This document shows, in pieces, positions 42,730 to 51,744 of a stretch of 64,000 nucleotides of DNA. Within the stretch, counting starts at the first letter, position 1. Each line of letters opens with the position of its first letter. The notes under the pieces are model-generated. The model did not search any database. It saw only the letters and a program-made list of their open reading frames with translations, and was not told the DNA's origin. The position numbers and the translations under genes were made by a program. The stretch comes from Ruegeria sp. YS9 (GTDB lineage Bacteria; Pseudomonadota; Alphaproteobacteria; Rhodobacterales; Rhodobacteraceae): positions 1,025,001-1,089,000 of the forward strand of contig NZ_CP102409.1 in the NCBI RefSeq assembly GCF_024628725.1, written 5' to 3'.

Positions 42730-44214
42730 CTAGAACAGCGATCCTTGATCCGGGGCGCCCGGTTTGGGTTTCTTCGAAGACGGTTTCGCGGCCGCGCCGG
42801 TGCTGAGAATGCCGTCGGCGAATTCGATCTCGAGCGCCGTTTGTTTGGCGGCCTGAGCCTTGGTGGTGATCACATTCCCTTCGGCCCGGACGACCGCGTA
42901 TCCGCGGTCCAAAGTGGCCTTGTAGCTCAACGTCTCGCGCAGGCGATCCGTCGCTTCGAGTTGCTGTTTGAGGCGGTCCAGTCGCGTGGTTTGGGCCGTG
43001 TGCATTCGATCGCCAAGACGGTTGAGGTTTTGCCGCTGCTGATCGATTTCCTTTTGAATCGGTCGCAGGGACAGGCGCGAGGACAGGTTGTGTAGTGATT
43101 CCCGTCGTGCAGATACCAGACTGCGCAGGGTTGAGGGGCGCAGATGGGCAGACAGTTCCACCACTTGAAGGCGACGGTTCTGAACCCCGCGGATCAAGGC
43201 GGGTGTGAGTCTATCTGCAATCAAATCAAGGCGTTGCCTCGGAGAGTTCAACAGGCTATCCGGGCGCGGCAGGGCGCGGGACAGATCGCGCAGCCTTTGC
43301 GTTCGGCGTTGGACTGCATCCGTTGCCGCGCGTGACAGGCGTGCGCCTTGCTCGCCAGTCCAGGCAAGCAGTTCCATGCGCACCGGAACGGCCAGTTCGG
43401 CGGCCGCGGTGGGTGTTGGCGCGCGCTGGTCCGAAACGAAATCAATCAGGGTGGTGTCGGTTTCATGCCCAACGGCCGAGATCAACGGTATGTCCGACGC
43501 AGCTGCGGCGCGGGCGACGATCTCTTCATTGAAGCCCCAGAGGTCTTCGATCGATCCGCCGCCACGGGCCACGATGATCAGGTCGGGCCGGGGCAACGCG
43601 CCGCCGGGTGTCAATTGGTTGAAGCCTTCGATGGCGCGGGCAACCTCGGGCGCGCAGTTGGCCCCTTGAACCGCCACAGGCCAGATCAGCACCTTGCGCG
43701 GGAACCTGTCCCTGAGCCGATGCAGAATGTCGCGGATCACGGCGCCTGAGGGGGATGTGACCACGCCAATAACCTGCGGCAGGTATGGCAGGGGCTTTTT
43801 GTGTTCGGGCGCGAATAATCCTTCGGCCTCAAGCTGTTTCTTGCGCTTCTCCAGCAGCGCCATCAGCGCGCCCTGACCCGCGACGGAAACCTCATCGACA
43901 TTCAGGTTGTATTTGGATTGCGCCCCGAAAGCCGTGAGGCGACCGGTGGCGACGACCTCCAATCCTTCTTCGGGCACAACGGACAGGCCGGAAATCTGAC
44001 CTTTCCACGTGGTGCAGGCCAAAACGTTCCTGTCGTCCTTGATGTCGTAGTACAGATGCCCGGATCGGGCTTTGAACACGCGCCCAACCTCACCGCGCAC
44101 GCGGATTCGACCGAACGAGCCTTCGAGCGTCCGTTTCACCTCACCCGAAATTTCGGACACAGTGTATTCAGGGGTGTTTTGGCCTGGAATCGGGTCATCA
44201 AGCAGGTCGGACAT
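42730..44214 (-). CDS. xseA: Exodeoxyribonuclease VII large subunit
   Basis: XseA with XseB degrades single-stranded DNA to oligonucleotides. The 494-residue protein has the N-terminal OB-fold (YTVSEISGEVKRTLEGSFGRIRVRGEVG, GHLYYDIKDDRNVLACTTWK), the catalytic core (PLPYLPQVIGVVTSPSGAVIRDILHRL, DLIIVARGGGSIEDLWGFNEE and SAVGHETDTTLIDFVSD) and a C-terminal coiled coil of about 170 residues. The ATG at 44214 fits the family; a 46-codon upstream extension is rejected. The small subunit gene is not in this window. It is divergent from purD. Confidence 0.95.
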   Translation of the reverse strand: MSDLLDDPIPGQNTPEYTVSEISGEVKRTLEGSFGRIRVRGEVGRVFKARSGHLYYDIKDDRNVLACTTWKGQISGLSVVPEEGLEVVATGRLTAFGAQSKYNLNVDEVSVAGQGALMALLEKRKKQLEAEGLFAPEHKKPLPYLPQVIGVVTSPSGAVIRDILHRLRDRFPRKVLIWPVAVQGANCAPEVARAIEGFNQLTPGGALPRPDLIIVARGGGSIEDLWGFNEEIVARAAAASDIPLISAVGHETDTTLIDFVSDQRAPTPTAAAELAVPVRMELLAWTGEQGARLSRAATDAVQRRTQRLRDLSRALPRPDSLLNSPRQRLDLIADRLTPALIRGVQNRRLQVVELSAHLRPSTLRSLVSARRESLHNLSSRLSLRPIQKEIDQQRQNLNRLGDRMHTAQTTRLDRLKQQLEATDRLRETLSYKATLDRGYAVVRAEGNVITTKAQAAKQTALEIEFADGILSTGAAAKPSSKKPKPGAPDQGSLF

Positions 44215-44289
44215 TTCAGCGCCTTGTTTCAAATGCGCGCCCAGCTTAGAACGCCGCGCAGGCAAGGCCAAGCAGATCGGAGAGCTTTC

Positions 44290-45558
44290 ATGAATATCCT
44301 CATTCTCGGCAGCGGCGGGCGCGAACACAGCCTGGCATGGGCAGTGCTGCAAAACCCCAAATGCGACCGTCTGATCGTGGCTCCGGGGAATGCGGGGATC
44401 GCTCAGATCGCTGACTGTGCCGCTCTGGATATTGAAAACGGCGGCGCTGTTGTCGGCTTTGCCGAAGAAAATGCGATTGATTTCGTGATTGTCGGACCCG
44501 AGGCGCCTTTGGCGGCCGGTGTGGCCGATCGGTTGCGCGAAGCCGGTGTATTGGTTTTTGGACCTTCAGCCGAGGCGGCGAAGCTGGAAGCGTCGAAAAG
44601 CTTCACCAAGGAAATCTGCGACGCGGCCAACGCCCCCACCGCGGCTTATGCCCGGTTTACCGAGGCTGAGCCTGCCAAAGCCTATATCCGCGAACAGGGC
44701 GCGCCGATTGTGGTCAAGGCCGATGGTCTGGCCGCAGGCAAGGGCGTGATCGTTGCGATGGACGAGAAGACCGCATTGGACGCCATTGACGACATGTTCG
44801 GCGGTGCCTTTGGCGGTGCGGGCGCGGAAGTCGTCATCGAAGAATTCATGGATGGTGAAGAAGCCTCGCTGTTCGTTCTGTGCGATGGTGAGGACATTCT
44901 TTCAGTCGGCACGGCCCAGGATCACAAACGGGTTGGCGAGGGCGATACCGGCCTGAACACCGGCGGAATGGGGGCGTATTCTCCGGCGCCGGTGTTGAGC
45001 GAAGAGGTGGAGGCGCGTGCGATGGAAGAAATCGTGCGCCCTACTATCGCCGAGATGAAGCGCCGGGGAACGCCGTTTCAGGGCGTTCTTTATGCAGGTT
45101 TGATGATCAAGGACGGGCAGCCAAGGCTGGTCGAATACAACGTCCGCTTCGGTGACCCGGAATGTCAGGTTCTGATGATGCGTTTGGGCGCGCAGGCGAT
45201 GGACCTAATGCACGCGGCTGCCGAAGGCAGGTTGGGTGAGATGCGGGTGAATTGGGCGGATGACCATGCCATCACGGTGGTGATGGCGGCCAATGGCTAT
45301 CCGGGTGCTTACAAGAAAGGCACTGCGATCAAAGGGCTTGAAGGCCTGCCGGAAGACAGCCGGAACATGGTGTTTCACGCTGGTACAAAGAGTGCCGATG
45401 GGCAGGTGGTTGCATCGGGCGGGCGCGTGCTGAACGTGACCGCCCGTGGGAGCACACTGAAGGAGGCGCGCGACCGGGCCTATGAAATGGTTGAAGCCGT
45501 GGATTGGCCTGACGGGTTTTACCGGCGCGATATCGGATGGCGTGCATTGGATGGTTGA
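44290..45558 (+). CDS. purD: Phosphoribosylamine-glycine ligase
   Basis: PurD is the second enzyme of purine synthesis and joins phosphoribosylamine to glycine with ATP. The 422-residue protein starts [19 protein letters not shown] and has the ATP-grasp segments [56 protein letters not shown] and [24 protein letters not shown] ribosome binding site precedes the ATG. A long in-frame 5' extension overlaps xseA and is rejected. Confidence 0.96.
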   Translation: MNILILGSGGREHSLAWAVLQNPKCDRLIVAPGNAGIAQIADCAALDIENGGAVVGFAEENAIDFVIVGPEAPLAAGVADRLREAGVLVFGPSAEAAKLEASKSFTKEICDAANAPTAAYARFTEAEPAKAYIREQGAPIVVKADGLAAGKGVIVAMDEKTALDAIDDMFGGAFGGAGAEVVIEEFMDGEEASLFVLCDGEDILSVGTAQDHKRVGEGDTGLNTGGMGAYSPAPVLSEEVEARAMEEIVRPTIAEMKRRGTPFQGVLYAGLMIKDGQPRLVEYNVRFGDPECQVLMMRLGAQAMDLMHAAAEGRLGEMRVNWADDHAITVVMAANGYPGAYKKGTAIKGLEGLPEDSRNMVFHAGTKSADGQVVASGGRVLNVTARGSTLKEARDRAYEMVEAVDWPDGFYRRDIGWRALDG

Positions 45559-45559
45559 T

Positions 45560-45688
45560 CGGGCAGGGGGTTTGCCCCTCGGCCTTGCGGCCTCCCAGCG
45601 CTGCGCGGGTTCGCGGTCGAATTCGTCCACTGGACGATTTCCTTTCAACCGCTCATCCCTCAGGATGTTTTTGGCCAGATGAAGAGGC
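45560..45688 (+). repeat. Intergenic repeat copy downstream of purD
   Basis: The 133-base gap holds GGGCAGGGGGTTTGCCCC (imperfect hairpin) and, near its end, CCTCAGGATGTTTTTGG followed by CCAGATGAAG (about 45658-45684). It matches the copies at 22.9 and 39.7 kb in order of parts. The middle of the gap shows nothing else. Confidence 0.65.
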
Positions 45689-45691
45689 GGA

Positions 45692-46434
45692 TCAGCAGTT
45701 CAGGGCTTGGGCTAGGCTTTTGCGGCCGTTGAACGGGCCCCGGTCGGATGTGATCCAGCCGTTGTCGTAAGAGACGCTGACGATCCGCGTCCAGTCGGCG
45801 CTGGCCACGATCAGTTCCGGGCGGTCGCCGCAGGTGCGCAGGCCACCGGAAATGAAATCTTCACCGATCCTGTGGTTGGTCAATCCGGGCAGAGCCGCGA
45901 TTTCGCTCAGGGCGTTGTCTTTGTAGCGCCAGATGCGCAGTGTTTTGGCCAGATGAGGACGGTCGATATAAGCGATTTCGATATGCCCGTCGCCGTCCAG
46001 GTCGGCGGCCCCGATCGGGGCAAGCCAGCGGAAGCGGGTGCCGATATGAGGCGTGGCCGCGATCTTGTCTCCGGCGGCGTCGTAAATCGCAAGTTGAGCC
46101 CCTGCTTTGTCGTGGGATTCAACGACAATTGCTTCGCGTGCGCCGTCCAGGGTGACGTCTGCCAAGCGCGGGGCGATGTCTTCGAACACGCGATCCTGTG
46201 GCAGGCGAACAGTTACGACCGTACTGTCGGTCGTGAATTCCAGCGCGCCATATTCGATCGTATCACCCAGGACGCCATGGGCGTAACGAGTGGTTGGTTC
46301 TGTGAAGCGGGCGTCGTTGATGGTTTCCGCCGCGTCAGCCGGTTGCAGCGTGAGCCAAAGTCCGAAAGATAGCAAAGCGCCGCGTGCCCGAGATTGCCAA
46401 AAGCGGCGGGGCAGGCGCGGCGCATTGTTGTGCA

Positions 46435-46435
<1 letters not shown>
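45692..46435 (-). CDS. FG-GAP/VCBS-repeat secreted protein
   Basis: The 247-residue protein has a basic N-terminus and a hydrophobic stretch (GALLSFGLWLTLQPADAAE) that acts as a signal peptide. FG-GAP-like repeats follow, with calcium-loop features (PRLADVTLDGAREAIVVES, PIGAADLDGDGHIEIAYID). Beta-propeller proteins of this type bind ligands or partners outside the cytoplasm; no enzymatic motif is seen. Its ATG overlaps the ferredoxin stop by one base, so they are co-transcribed. Confidence 0.85.
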
Positions 46436-46824
<389 letters not shown>

Positions 46825-46868
46825 TCATTTGCGACTCAGCGCGCCGTGTCTGGACTTTCTTGTCGTTT

Positions 46869-46883
46869 GTTCTATTTTTGTTC
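46869..46883 (+). promoter_or_regulatory. SOS (LexA) box GTTC-N7-GTTC before the DnaE2-tail ORF
   Basis: GTTC TATTTTT GTTC exactly fits the alphaproteobacterial LexA repeat and ends 2 bases before the ATG at 46886. TATGCT at 46885-46890 could serve as the -10, which would favour translation from the in-frame GTG at 46910. Confidence 0.72.
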
Positions 46884-46885
46884 TT

Positions 46886-47278
46886 ATGCTTGTTACACCC
46901 ATTCGCCCTGTGGTTTCAAACCGGGATTGGCCGCGCCCGCCGTCCTGTCTGCCTTCCAGCCAACTGGATTCCCCGCCCGAGGGCGCGCGCGTGGCTGTGG
47001 CCGGGCTTGTGATCCTGCGGCAGAGGCCGGGGACGGCCAAGGGCGTGATCTTTCTGACGCTTGAAGATGAGACCGGGATCGTGAATGTGGTGGTGTGGCG
47101 CAAAATCTACGAACGGTTCCGCCGTGCGGTGATTTCGGGGCGGTTGCTGAAGGTGACGGGCCGGATGCAGCGGGCGCATTCAGTGACCCATGTGATTGCG
47201 GAAGAAATCGAGGATATTTCGGGGATGCTGGATATGCTGGTTCAGGGCGCAGGGGCGGCCTGCCGTGACGGACAATAG
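46886..47278 (+). pseudogene. dnaE2: C-terminal OB-fold of error-prone polymerase DnaE2 (truncated)
   Basis: The 130 residues (from ATG 46886) match only the last tenth of DnaE2/ImuC: ARVAVAGLVILRQRPGTAKGVIFLTLEDETGIVNVVVW, then FRRAVISGRLLKVTGRMQR and THVIAEEIEDIS. This is the OB-fold that follows the polymerase and helix-hairpin-helix domains in a protein of about 1,050-1,100 residues. No polymerase catalytic domain, imuA or imuB is visible nearby. An SOS box stands directly before it, as expected for the promoter of the imuA-imuB-dnaE2 cassette. The likeliest origin is an internal deletion, but an expressed stand-alone OB protein cannot be excluded. Confidence 0.65.
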
Positions 47279-47503
47279 CGAGCGGCTGCCTTGTTGCCTT
47301 GCGCGCAACAAGACCTGTACGCCGATGAATGTCGGTAAGTTTCCGCATATCACGCTGGGTCAAAGGCGCTTTTCCGCCAATTCGGCATTGGTCGGTCGAC
47401 TCTTCGATGCCGTGTTAGTACTGCGGGCATCTCTATGCGTCGGCCTGTGTCTGAACGCAGGCGCGACGGCACGCCACTCAACATCTTCTCAGAGTCAGTT
47501 CAG

Positions 47504-47890
47504 ATGCCTGAAGTAACACGAAATGGATCGTTCGAAAAAACCGTCCAGATGGATGAGAGCCAGATTGCCGGTCGCCTTGGCGAACTGTTGGAGCATACGC
47601 GTTCAAAAGGATACGTGCATACCGCCAGAATGATCGAGGAAGCATTGAGTGCCCACTCTTTCGAGCGCAGACACCTTGGGAACACCCAAAAGTACCTCTC
47701 GGAATTGCAGCGTCTAAAGCGCAAAGAGATGACACGCTTGGTGCGGGAAACGGGTGCGAAGAAGCAGGCGGCTTTTGTCCTGACGCCCCGGATGCGCGTT
47801 GACCACAGAAATCCTGCCGCGCTGCGCAGTGGGGTTTGGAGGAACACCCCGATGCCTTTCCCGGCGGAACCCGAATTCAAGTTTCGCTAG
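47504..47890 (+). CDS. Hypothetical protein, basic, helical
   Basis: The 128-residue ORF (ATG 47504) begins MPEVTRNGSFEKTVQMDES and has a helical centre (IAGRLGELLEHTRSKGYVHTARMIEEALSAH and YLSELQRLKRKEMTRLVRE) and a basic, Pro-rich tail. No family is recognised. The frame is open upstream to 47435, but those codons are not gene-like. The 225 bases before it (47279-47503) hold no recognisable gene. It might be a real small gene; evidence is limited to frame length and composition. Confidence 0.45.
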   Translation: MPEVTRNGSFEKTVQMDESQIAGRLGELLEHTRSKGYVHTARMIEEALSAHSFERRHLGNTQKYLSELQRLKRKEMTRLVRETGAKKQAAFVLTPRMRVDHRNPAALRSGVWRNTPMPFPAEPEFKFR

Positions 47891-47959
47891 CCGAACCTGC
47901 CGCGGCCAAGGCAGCCAGGGCTGATAATCAGCGTCAATCCAAGCGGATTTTCAACGCAG

Positions 47960-48658
47960 TCATCGTTTGAACAAGACCTCCTGCGCCTGCTTGTCACGAT
48001 TGTCTCCACGTAGATCTGCGTGCAGAGCGCGCCCGGCCTGAACACCGGGGCGGGCGCCGACGGCCTTCAGCCAGCGCGCAAAGTGGGGTTTGTCCTCCAG
48101 CACTTGCTGCTGCCCTTCCCACAGGCTGGCCCAGCCCCAGATCGACATGTCTGCAATCGAATAGAAGTCTCCGGCAACGTATTCGTTCTCGGCCAGCCGT
48201 CTGTCGAGCACCCCGTACAGACGACCGACCTCGGCCCGGTAACGATCTTTGGCATAGGGCAGGTCCTGTGGCGGGTTCAGTTGCGGGGCGTATTTCAGGA
48301 AGTGATGCGCCTGACCGGCCATCGGGCCAACACCGCCCATCTGCCACATCAGCCATTCTTCGACGGCGATCCGATCACGCTCGGTCTTGCCATAGAACTG
48401 CCCGGTCTTGCGGGCCAGATACATCAGAATTGCCCCGCTTTCAAAAACCGAGATCGGTGCACCATCCGGCCCGTCAGGGTCCACGATTGCTGGCATCCGG
48501 TTGTTCGGGGCGATCTTCAGGAACTGCGGGTCGAACTGATCACCCTTTCCGATATCGATCAGATGAGTGGTGTAGGGCAGTTCCATCTCTTCCAGAGCGA
48601 TGGACACTTTCCAGCCGTTTGGTGTGGGCCAGAAATACAGATCAATCGGGTCGGCCAT
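47960..48658 (-). CDS. Glutathione S-transferase family protein (GstB/YghU-like)
   Basis: The 232-residue protein has YFWPTPNGWKVSIALEEMELPYTTHLIDIGKGDQF at the start, the active-site residues of the nu/YfcG-like class, then NNRMPAIVDPDGPDGAPISVFESGAILMYLA with the cis-Pro and E-S contacts. The C-terminal domain has WLMWQMGGVGPMAGQAHHFLKYAP. YghU/YfcG enzymes act as disulfide-bond oxidoreductases; the substrate here is not known. GGAG precedes the ATG at 48658. It is divergent from metZ. Confidence 0.9.
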   Translation of the reverse strand: MADPIDLYFWPTPNGWKVSIALEEMELPYTTHLIDIGKGDQFDPQFLKIAPNNRMPAIVDPDGPDGAPISVFESGAILMYLARKTGQFYGKTERDRIAVEEWLMWQMGGVGPMAGQAHHFLKYAPQLNPPQDLPYAKDRYRAEVGRLYGVLDRRLAENEYVAGDFYSIADMSIWGWASLWEGQQQVLEDKPHFARWLKAVGARPGVQAGRALHADLRGDNRDKQAQEVLFKR

Positions 48659-48746
48659 GTGTTCTCCTGATGTTGGGGGGATCATGCGGGTTTCTGCCGG
48701 TTCGGCAAGGGCCGCTTACGAAAGCGTGACCGAATGCAAGCCGGGC

Positions 48747-48775
48747 TTGACCGCAAACCGCCCGAGGCGTATTGC
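48747..48775 (+). promoter_or_regulatory. Candidate promoter of the SAM-II riboswitch-metZ transcript
   Basis: TTGACC (48747-48752), a 17-base spacer and TATTGC (48770-48775) would start transcription near 48782, a few bases before the aptamer. Confidence 0.55.
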
Positions 48776-48787
48776 CATCCCAAAGCT

Positions 48788-48843
48788 ACGTGGCGATTTG
48801 TTACCGGATTGCGGGCCACGCTAAACAACACCGCTAAAAGGTC
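48788..48843 (+). promoter_or_regulatory. SAM-II riboswitch aptamer
   Basis: The H-type pseudoknot core of SAM-II is visible. CGTGGC (48789-48794) pairs with GCCACG (48815-48820). GATTTGTTACCGGATTGC sits between them, and CTAAACAACACCGCTAAAAGG follows, including the invariant GCTAAA. It precedes metZ, the standard SAM-II target in alphaproteobacteria. S-adenosylmethionine binding is expected to lower metZ expression. Confidence 0.9.
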
Positions 48844-48850
48844 AGGATGA

Positions 48851-48886
48851 AAGACCCCTTTCGCTTGGCCGCGTCTGGGGTTTTTT
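48851..48886 (+). terminator. Terminator forming the expression platform of the SAM-II switch
   Basis: AAGACCCC (48851-48858) pairs with GGGGTTTT (48877-48884) with one G-U, and the T-run continues to 48886. The aptamer 3' end (AAAGGTC) can instead pair with GACCCCTTT, so ligand-bound and unbound states could choose between termination and read-through. A CCTCCGCCGGAGG palindrome follows before the metZ ribosome binding site. Confidence 0.65.
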
Positions 48887-48919
48887 GTTTGCCTCCGCCG
48901 GAGGCTGAAAGGGAATGAG

Positions 48920-50110
48920 ATGAGCGAGAACTGGAACAAGCGCACACAAGCCGTCCATGGCGGTATCCGCCGCAGTCAGTACAACGAGGTGAGCGAGGCG
49001 ATTTTCCTGACGCAGGGCTTTGTGTACGAAACTGCCGAACAGGCCGAAGCCCGGTTTCTGGAATGCGGCCCCGATGAGTTCATCTATGCCCGCTATGGCA
49101 ACCCGACCGTGTCTATGTTCGAACAGCGCATCGCGGCCCTTGAAGGTGGCGAGGATGCGTTTGCGACGGCCTCGGGCATGGCGGCGGTCAACGGTGCGCT
49201 GACCTCGATGCTGAAGGCCGGGGACCATGTTGTTTCAGCAAAGGCATTGTTCGGGTCCTGCCTGTATATTCTTGAGAACATCCTGTCCCGATTTGGCGTC
49301 GAAGTGACCTTTGTGGACGGCACGGACCTGAAACAGTGGCAGGCAGCGATCCGCCCGGATACCAAGGCGGTCTTTTTCGAATCGATGTCGAACCCGACAC
49401 TTGAAGTGATCGACATCGCATCCGTGTCCAAGTTAGCCCATGCCGTTGGGGCGATTGTGGTGGTGGACAACGTGTTTTCGACGCCCGTCTTCTCGCGCGC
49501 GATGGAACAGGGCGCGGATGTGGTCGTTTATTCGGCAACCAAGCACATTGACGGGCAGGGCCGTGCGCTGGGCGGTGTGATCATCGGCACCAGGGACTTC
49601 ATCCGCGGAACCGTTGAGCCGTATCTGAAGCATACCGGCGGCGCGCTTAGCCCGTTCAACGCCTGGGTCATGCTCAAAGGTCTGGAAACCATGGCGCTGC
49701 GCGTCAATGCGCAGGCCGACAGCGCGCAAAAGATCGCAGAGGCGCTTGAAGGGCATCCCGCGCTGGAGCGTACCCTTTACCCAGGTTTGAAGACTCACGC
49801 GCAAAATGCTCTGGTTCAATCGCAACTTGGCGGAAAAGGCGGAACCGTATTGTCCCTGGATATCAAGGGCGGCAAGGACGCTGCTTTTGCGTTCCTGAAT
49901 GCGATGACCATTCCTGTGATCTCGAACAATCTGGGCGATGCCAAGTCGATCGCGACGCACCCGGCGACCACCACGCACCAGCGTCTGAGCGATGCGCAGA
50001 AAGACGAGCTTGGCATTACGCCGGGGCTGATCCGTTTTTCCGTTGGCCTGGAAGACGCCGGGGACCTGCTGGCGGACATCCAGCAGGCATTGGAGGCTTC
50101 GCAGAAATAA
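48920..50110 (+). CDS. metZ: O-succinylhomoserine sulfhydrylase
   Basis: MetZ makes homocysteine from O-succinylhomoserine and sulfide with pyridoxal phosphate. The 396-residue protein has the Cys/Met metabolism fold: ARYGNPTVSMFEQRIAALEGGEDAFATASGMAA, ESMSNPTLEVIDI, VVDNVFSTPVF, and the PLP lysine in VYSATKHIDGQGRALGGVI, and it ends with IRFSVGLEDAGDLLADIQQAL. GGGA precedes the ATG. Assignment as MetZ rather than MetB/CysA types rests on overall resemblance and on the SAM-II leader. Confidence 0.93.
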   Translation: MSENWNKRTQAVHGGIRRSQYNEVSEAIFLTQGFVYETAEQAEARFLECGPDEFIYARYGNPTVSMFEQRIAALEGGEDAFATASGMAAVNGALTSMLKAGDHVVSAKALFGSCLYILENILSRFGVEVTFVDGTDLKQWQAAIRPDTKAVFFESMSNPTLEVIDIASVSKLAHAVGAIVVVDNVFSTPVFSRAMEQGADVVVYSATKHIDGQGRALGGVIIGTRDFIRGTVEPYLKHTGGALSPFNAWVMLKGLETMALRVNAQADSAQKIAEALEGHPALERTLYPGLKTHAQNALVQSQLGGKGGTVLSLDIKGGKDAAFAFLNAMTIPVISNNLGDAKSIATHPATTTHQRLSDAQKDELGITPGLIRFSVGLEDAGDLLADIQQALEASQK

Positions 50111-50316
50111 ACTGGAGCACAGTAAAGAACCTCTTGCCGCTGGGGGCATCGCGTTGTCTGTGAACGCGGCGTCTTTTCGGGCGGTATTCGCGGTTGAAGC
50201 CTGGTCTTTGTGCCTGCAAAAGGCGTAATTCGTTGCGAAATGACGGTTTTGCGCCGGTTTTTTCAATCCGGACTGCTATTGCCTGCGTATTGGGTTAAAC
50301 TGGTAAATCACCTGTA

Positions 50317-50336
50317 GTCGTATATATTCCTACGAC
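50317..50336. promoter_or_regulatory. Inverted repeat GTCGTA-N8-TACGAC before folE2
   Basis: A perfect 6-base inverted repeat (50317-50322, 50331-50336) with a TATATTCC spacer lies 20 bases before the folE2 ATG. It may be an operator. FolE2 is a Zur target in several bacteria, but the sequence is not a clear match to the Zur box I know. Confidence 0.45.
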
Positions 50337-50356
50337 CAATCGAGGAACCGCAGCCG

Positions 50357-51460
50357 ATGAACATTCACCCTCGCGACATTGATGAGACCCCGGATCAGGA
50401 ACAAGCCGCCGAGGCCCTGAAAGTTCTGCGGCAATGGGCGGAATCTGCGACGGCATCCGAGATCAGCCAGCTGGACCCGGCCATTGCGCGGCTGGTGCCC
50501 GGCCTGACGCAGGTGAACTATCCTTCGCTGTCGCGCGCGTACCCGGAGGGTTTCTCGGTTGACGCGGATTACCGCGCGTCACTGCCCGACTTGCAAAACG
50601 GCCCGTCCAGCCTGATCCGCGGTGCCAAACAGCAGATTCAGCATGTTGGCATCTCGAATTTCCGCCTGCCGATCCGTTTCCACCGGAAAGATGGGGAAGA
50701 CCTGACGCTTGAGACGTCTGTTACGGGCACCGTCAGCCTTGAGGCCGAGAAAAAGGGCATCAACATGTCCCGGATCATGCGGTCATTCTACAAACATGCC
50801 GAGCGTACTTTCAGCTTTGAAGTCATGCAGGCGGCGCTTGACGACTACATGACTGATCTGGACAGCTTTGACGCACGTATCCAGATGCGGTTTTCCTACC
50901 CCGACAAGATCAAGAGCCTGAGATCGGGTCTGGAAGGGTACCAGTATTACGACATCGCTCTGGAACTGGTGGAATCCAACGGTGTACGCCAGAAGATCAT
51001 GCATCTGGACTATGTCTATTCCTCGACCTGCCCATGCTCTCTGGAGTTGAGCGAGCATGCCCGCGTCATGCGGGGACAATTGGCGACACCGCATTCACAA
51101 CGTTCCGTCGCGCGAATTTCCGTGGTCGTGGATTGCGATGCCGATTGTCTTTGGTTTGAAGACCTGATCGGGCTGTGCCGACGCGCGGTTCCGACCGAAA
51201 CGCAGGTCATGGTCAAACGTGAAGATGAACAGGCTTTTGCCGAGCTGAACGCTGCCAATCCGATTTTTGTCGAAGATGCGGCGCGCTTGTTCTGCGCTGA
51301 GTTGCTGGCAGATCATCACGTCGGTGATTTTCGGGTTGTCGCCAGCCATCAGGAAAGCCTGCACAGCCACGACGCCGTGTCGATTCTGACCGAAGGTCCA
51401 ACCTTTGCGGCCTCCAGCCTGGATCCAAGACTGTTCACCACCCTGTTTCACGTTGGGTGA
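50357..51460 (+). CDS. folE2: GTP cyclohydrolase FolE2
   Basis: FolE2 makes 7,8-dihydroneopterin triphosphate from GTP, the entry to folate and queuosine-type pterins, and replaces zinc-dependent FolE. The 367-residue protein has the family's catalytic cysteine segment YSSTCPCSLELSEHARVMRG, the HSQRSVARISV stretch, and the second acidic ligand region ETQVMVKREDEQAFAELNAANPIFVEDAARLF. The Met start at 50357 has GAGGAACC 11 bases upstream. The preceding 246-base gap holds only the inverted repeat described at 50317. Confidence 0.93.
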   Translation: MNIHPRDIDETPDQEQAAEALKVLRQWAESATASEISQLDPAIARLVPGLTQVNYPSLSRAYPEGFSVDADYRASLPDLQNGPSSLIRGAKQQIQHVGISNFRLPIRFHRKDGEDLTLETSVTGTVSLEAEKKGINMSRIMRSFYKHAERTFSFEVMQAALDDYMTDLDSFDARIQMRFSYPDKIKSLRSGLEGYQYYDIALELVESNGVRQKIMHLDYVYSSTCPCSLELSEHARVMRGQLATPHSQRSVARISVVVDCDADCLWFEDLIGLCRRAVPTETQVMVKREDEQAFAELNAANPIFVEDAARLFCAELLADHHVGDFRVVASHQESLHSHDAVSILTEGPTFAASSLDPRLFTTLFHVG

Positions 51461-51526
51461 ATACACCTGCATAAGCGGCTAGAATTCAATCAGAGATTTC
51501 ATCTGCAAGCGTTCTTTTGCCGCAAC

Positions 51527-51542
51527 GCAGCAAAAATGCTGC
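51527..51542. repeat. Hairpin GCAGCA-AAAA-TGCTGC with TGC-rich flanks
   Basis: A perfect 6-base stem with flanking CAACGCA and TTTGCGTTG lies in the 284-base gap between folE2 and the Lys/Ala-rich gene. It could be the folE2 terminator (weak, no T-run) or a regulator site. The rest of the gap shows no gene. Confidence 0.45.
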
Positions 51543-51744
51543 ATTTGCGTTGTTCTTGTTGTATATCCATAGGGAATGCAGCAGCCGTTTGTATGCCATT
51601 TGAATGGTGAACGGCCCCGAAAGGAAGCCGAGACGTGAGACGCCTTGGACTGCAAGACCGCGATCACCGTTCGAGAAATCGAAGCGGACAAGCCACTTTC
51701 GTCACAAATCTCGGGCTGCATCGTTTTTACAGGAGAAACATGTA

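Noticed and set aside
45936..45962. TTTTGGCCAGATGAGGAC as a further intergenic repeat copy
   Set aside because: It lies inside the FG-GAP protein coding frame, has no hairpin and lacks the GGATATTT core.
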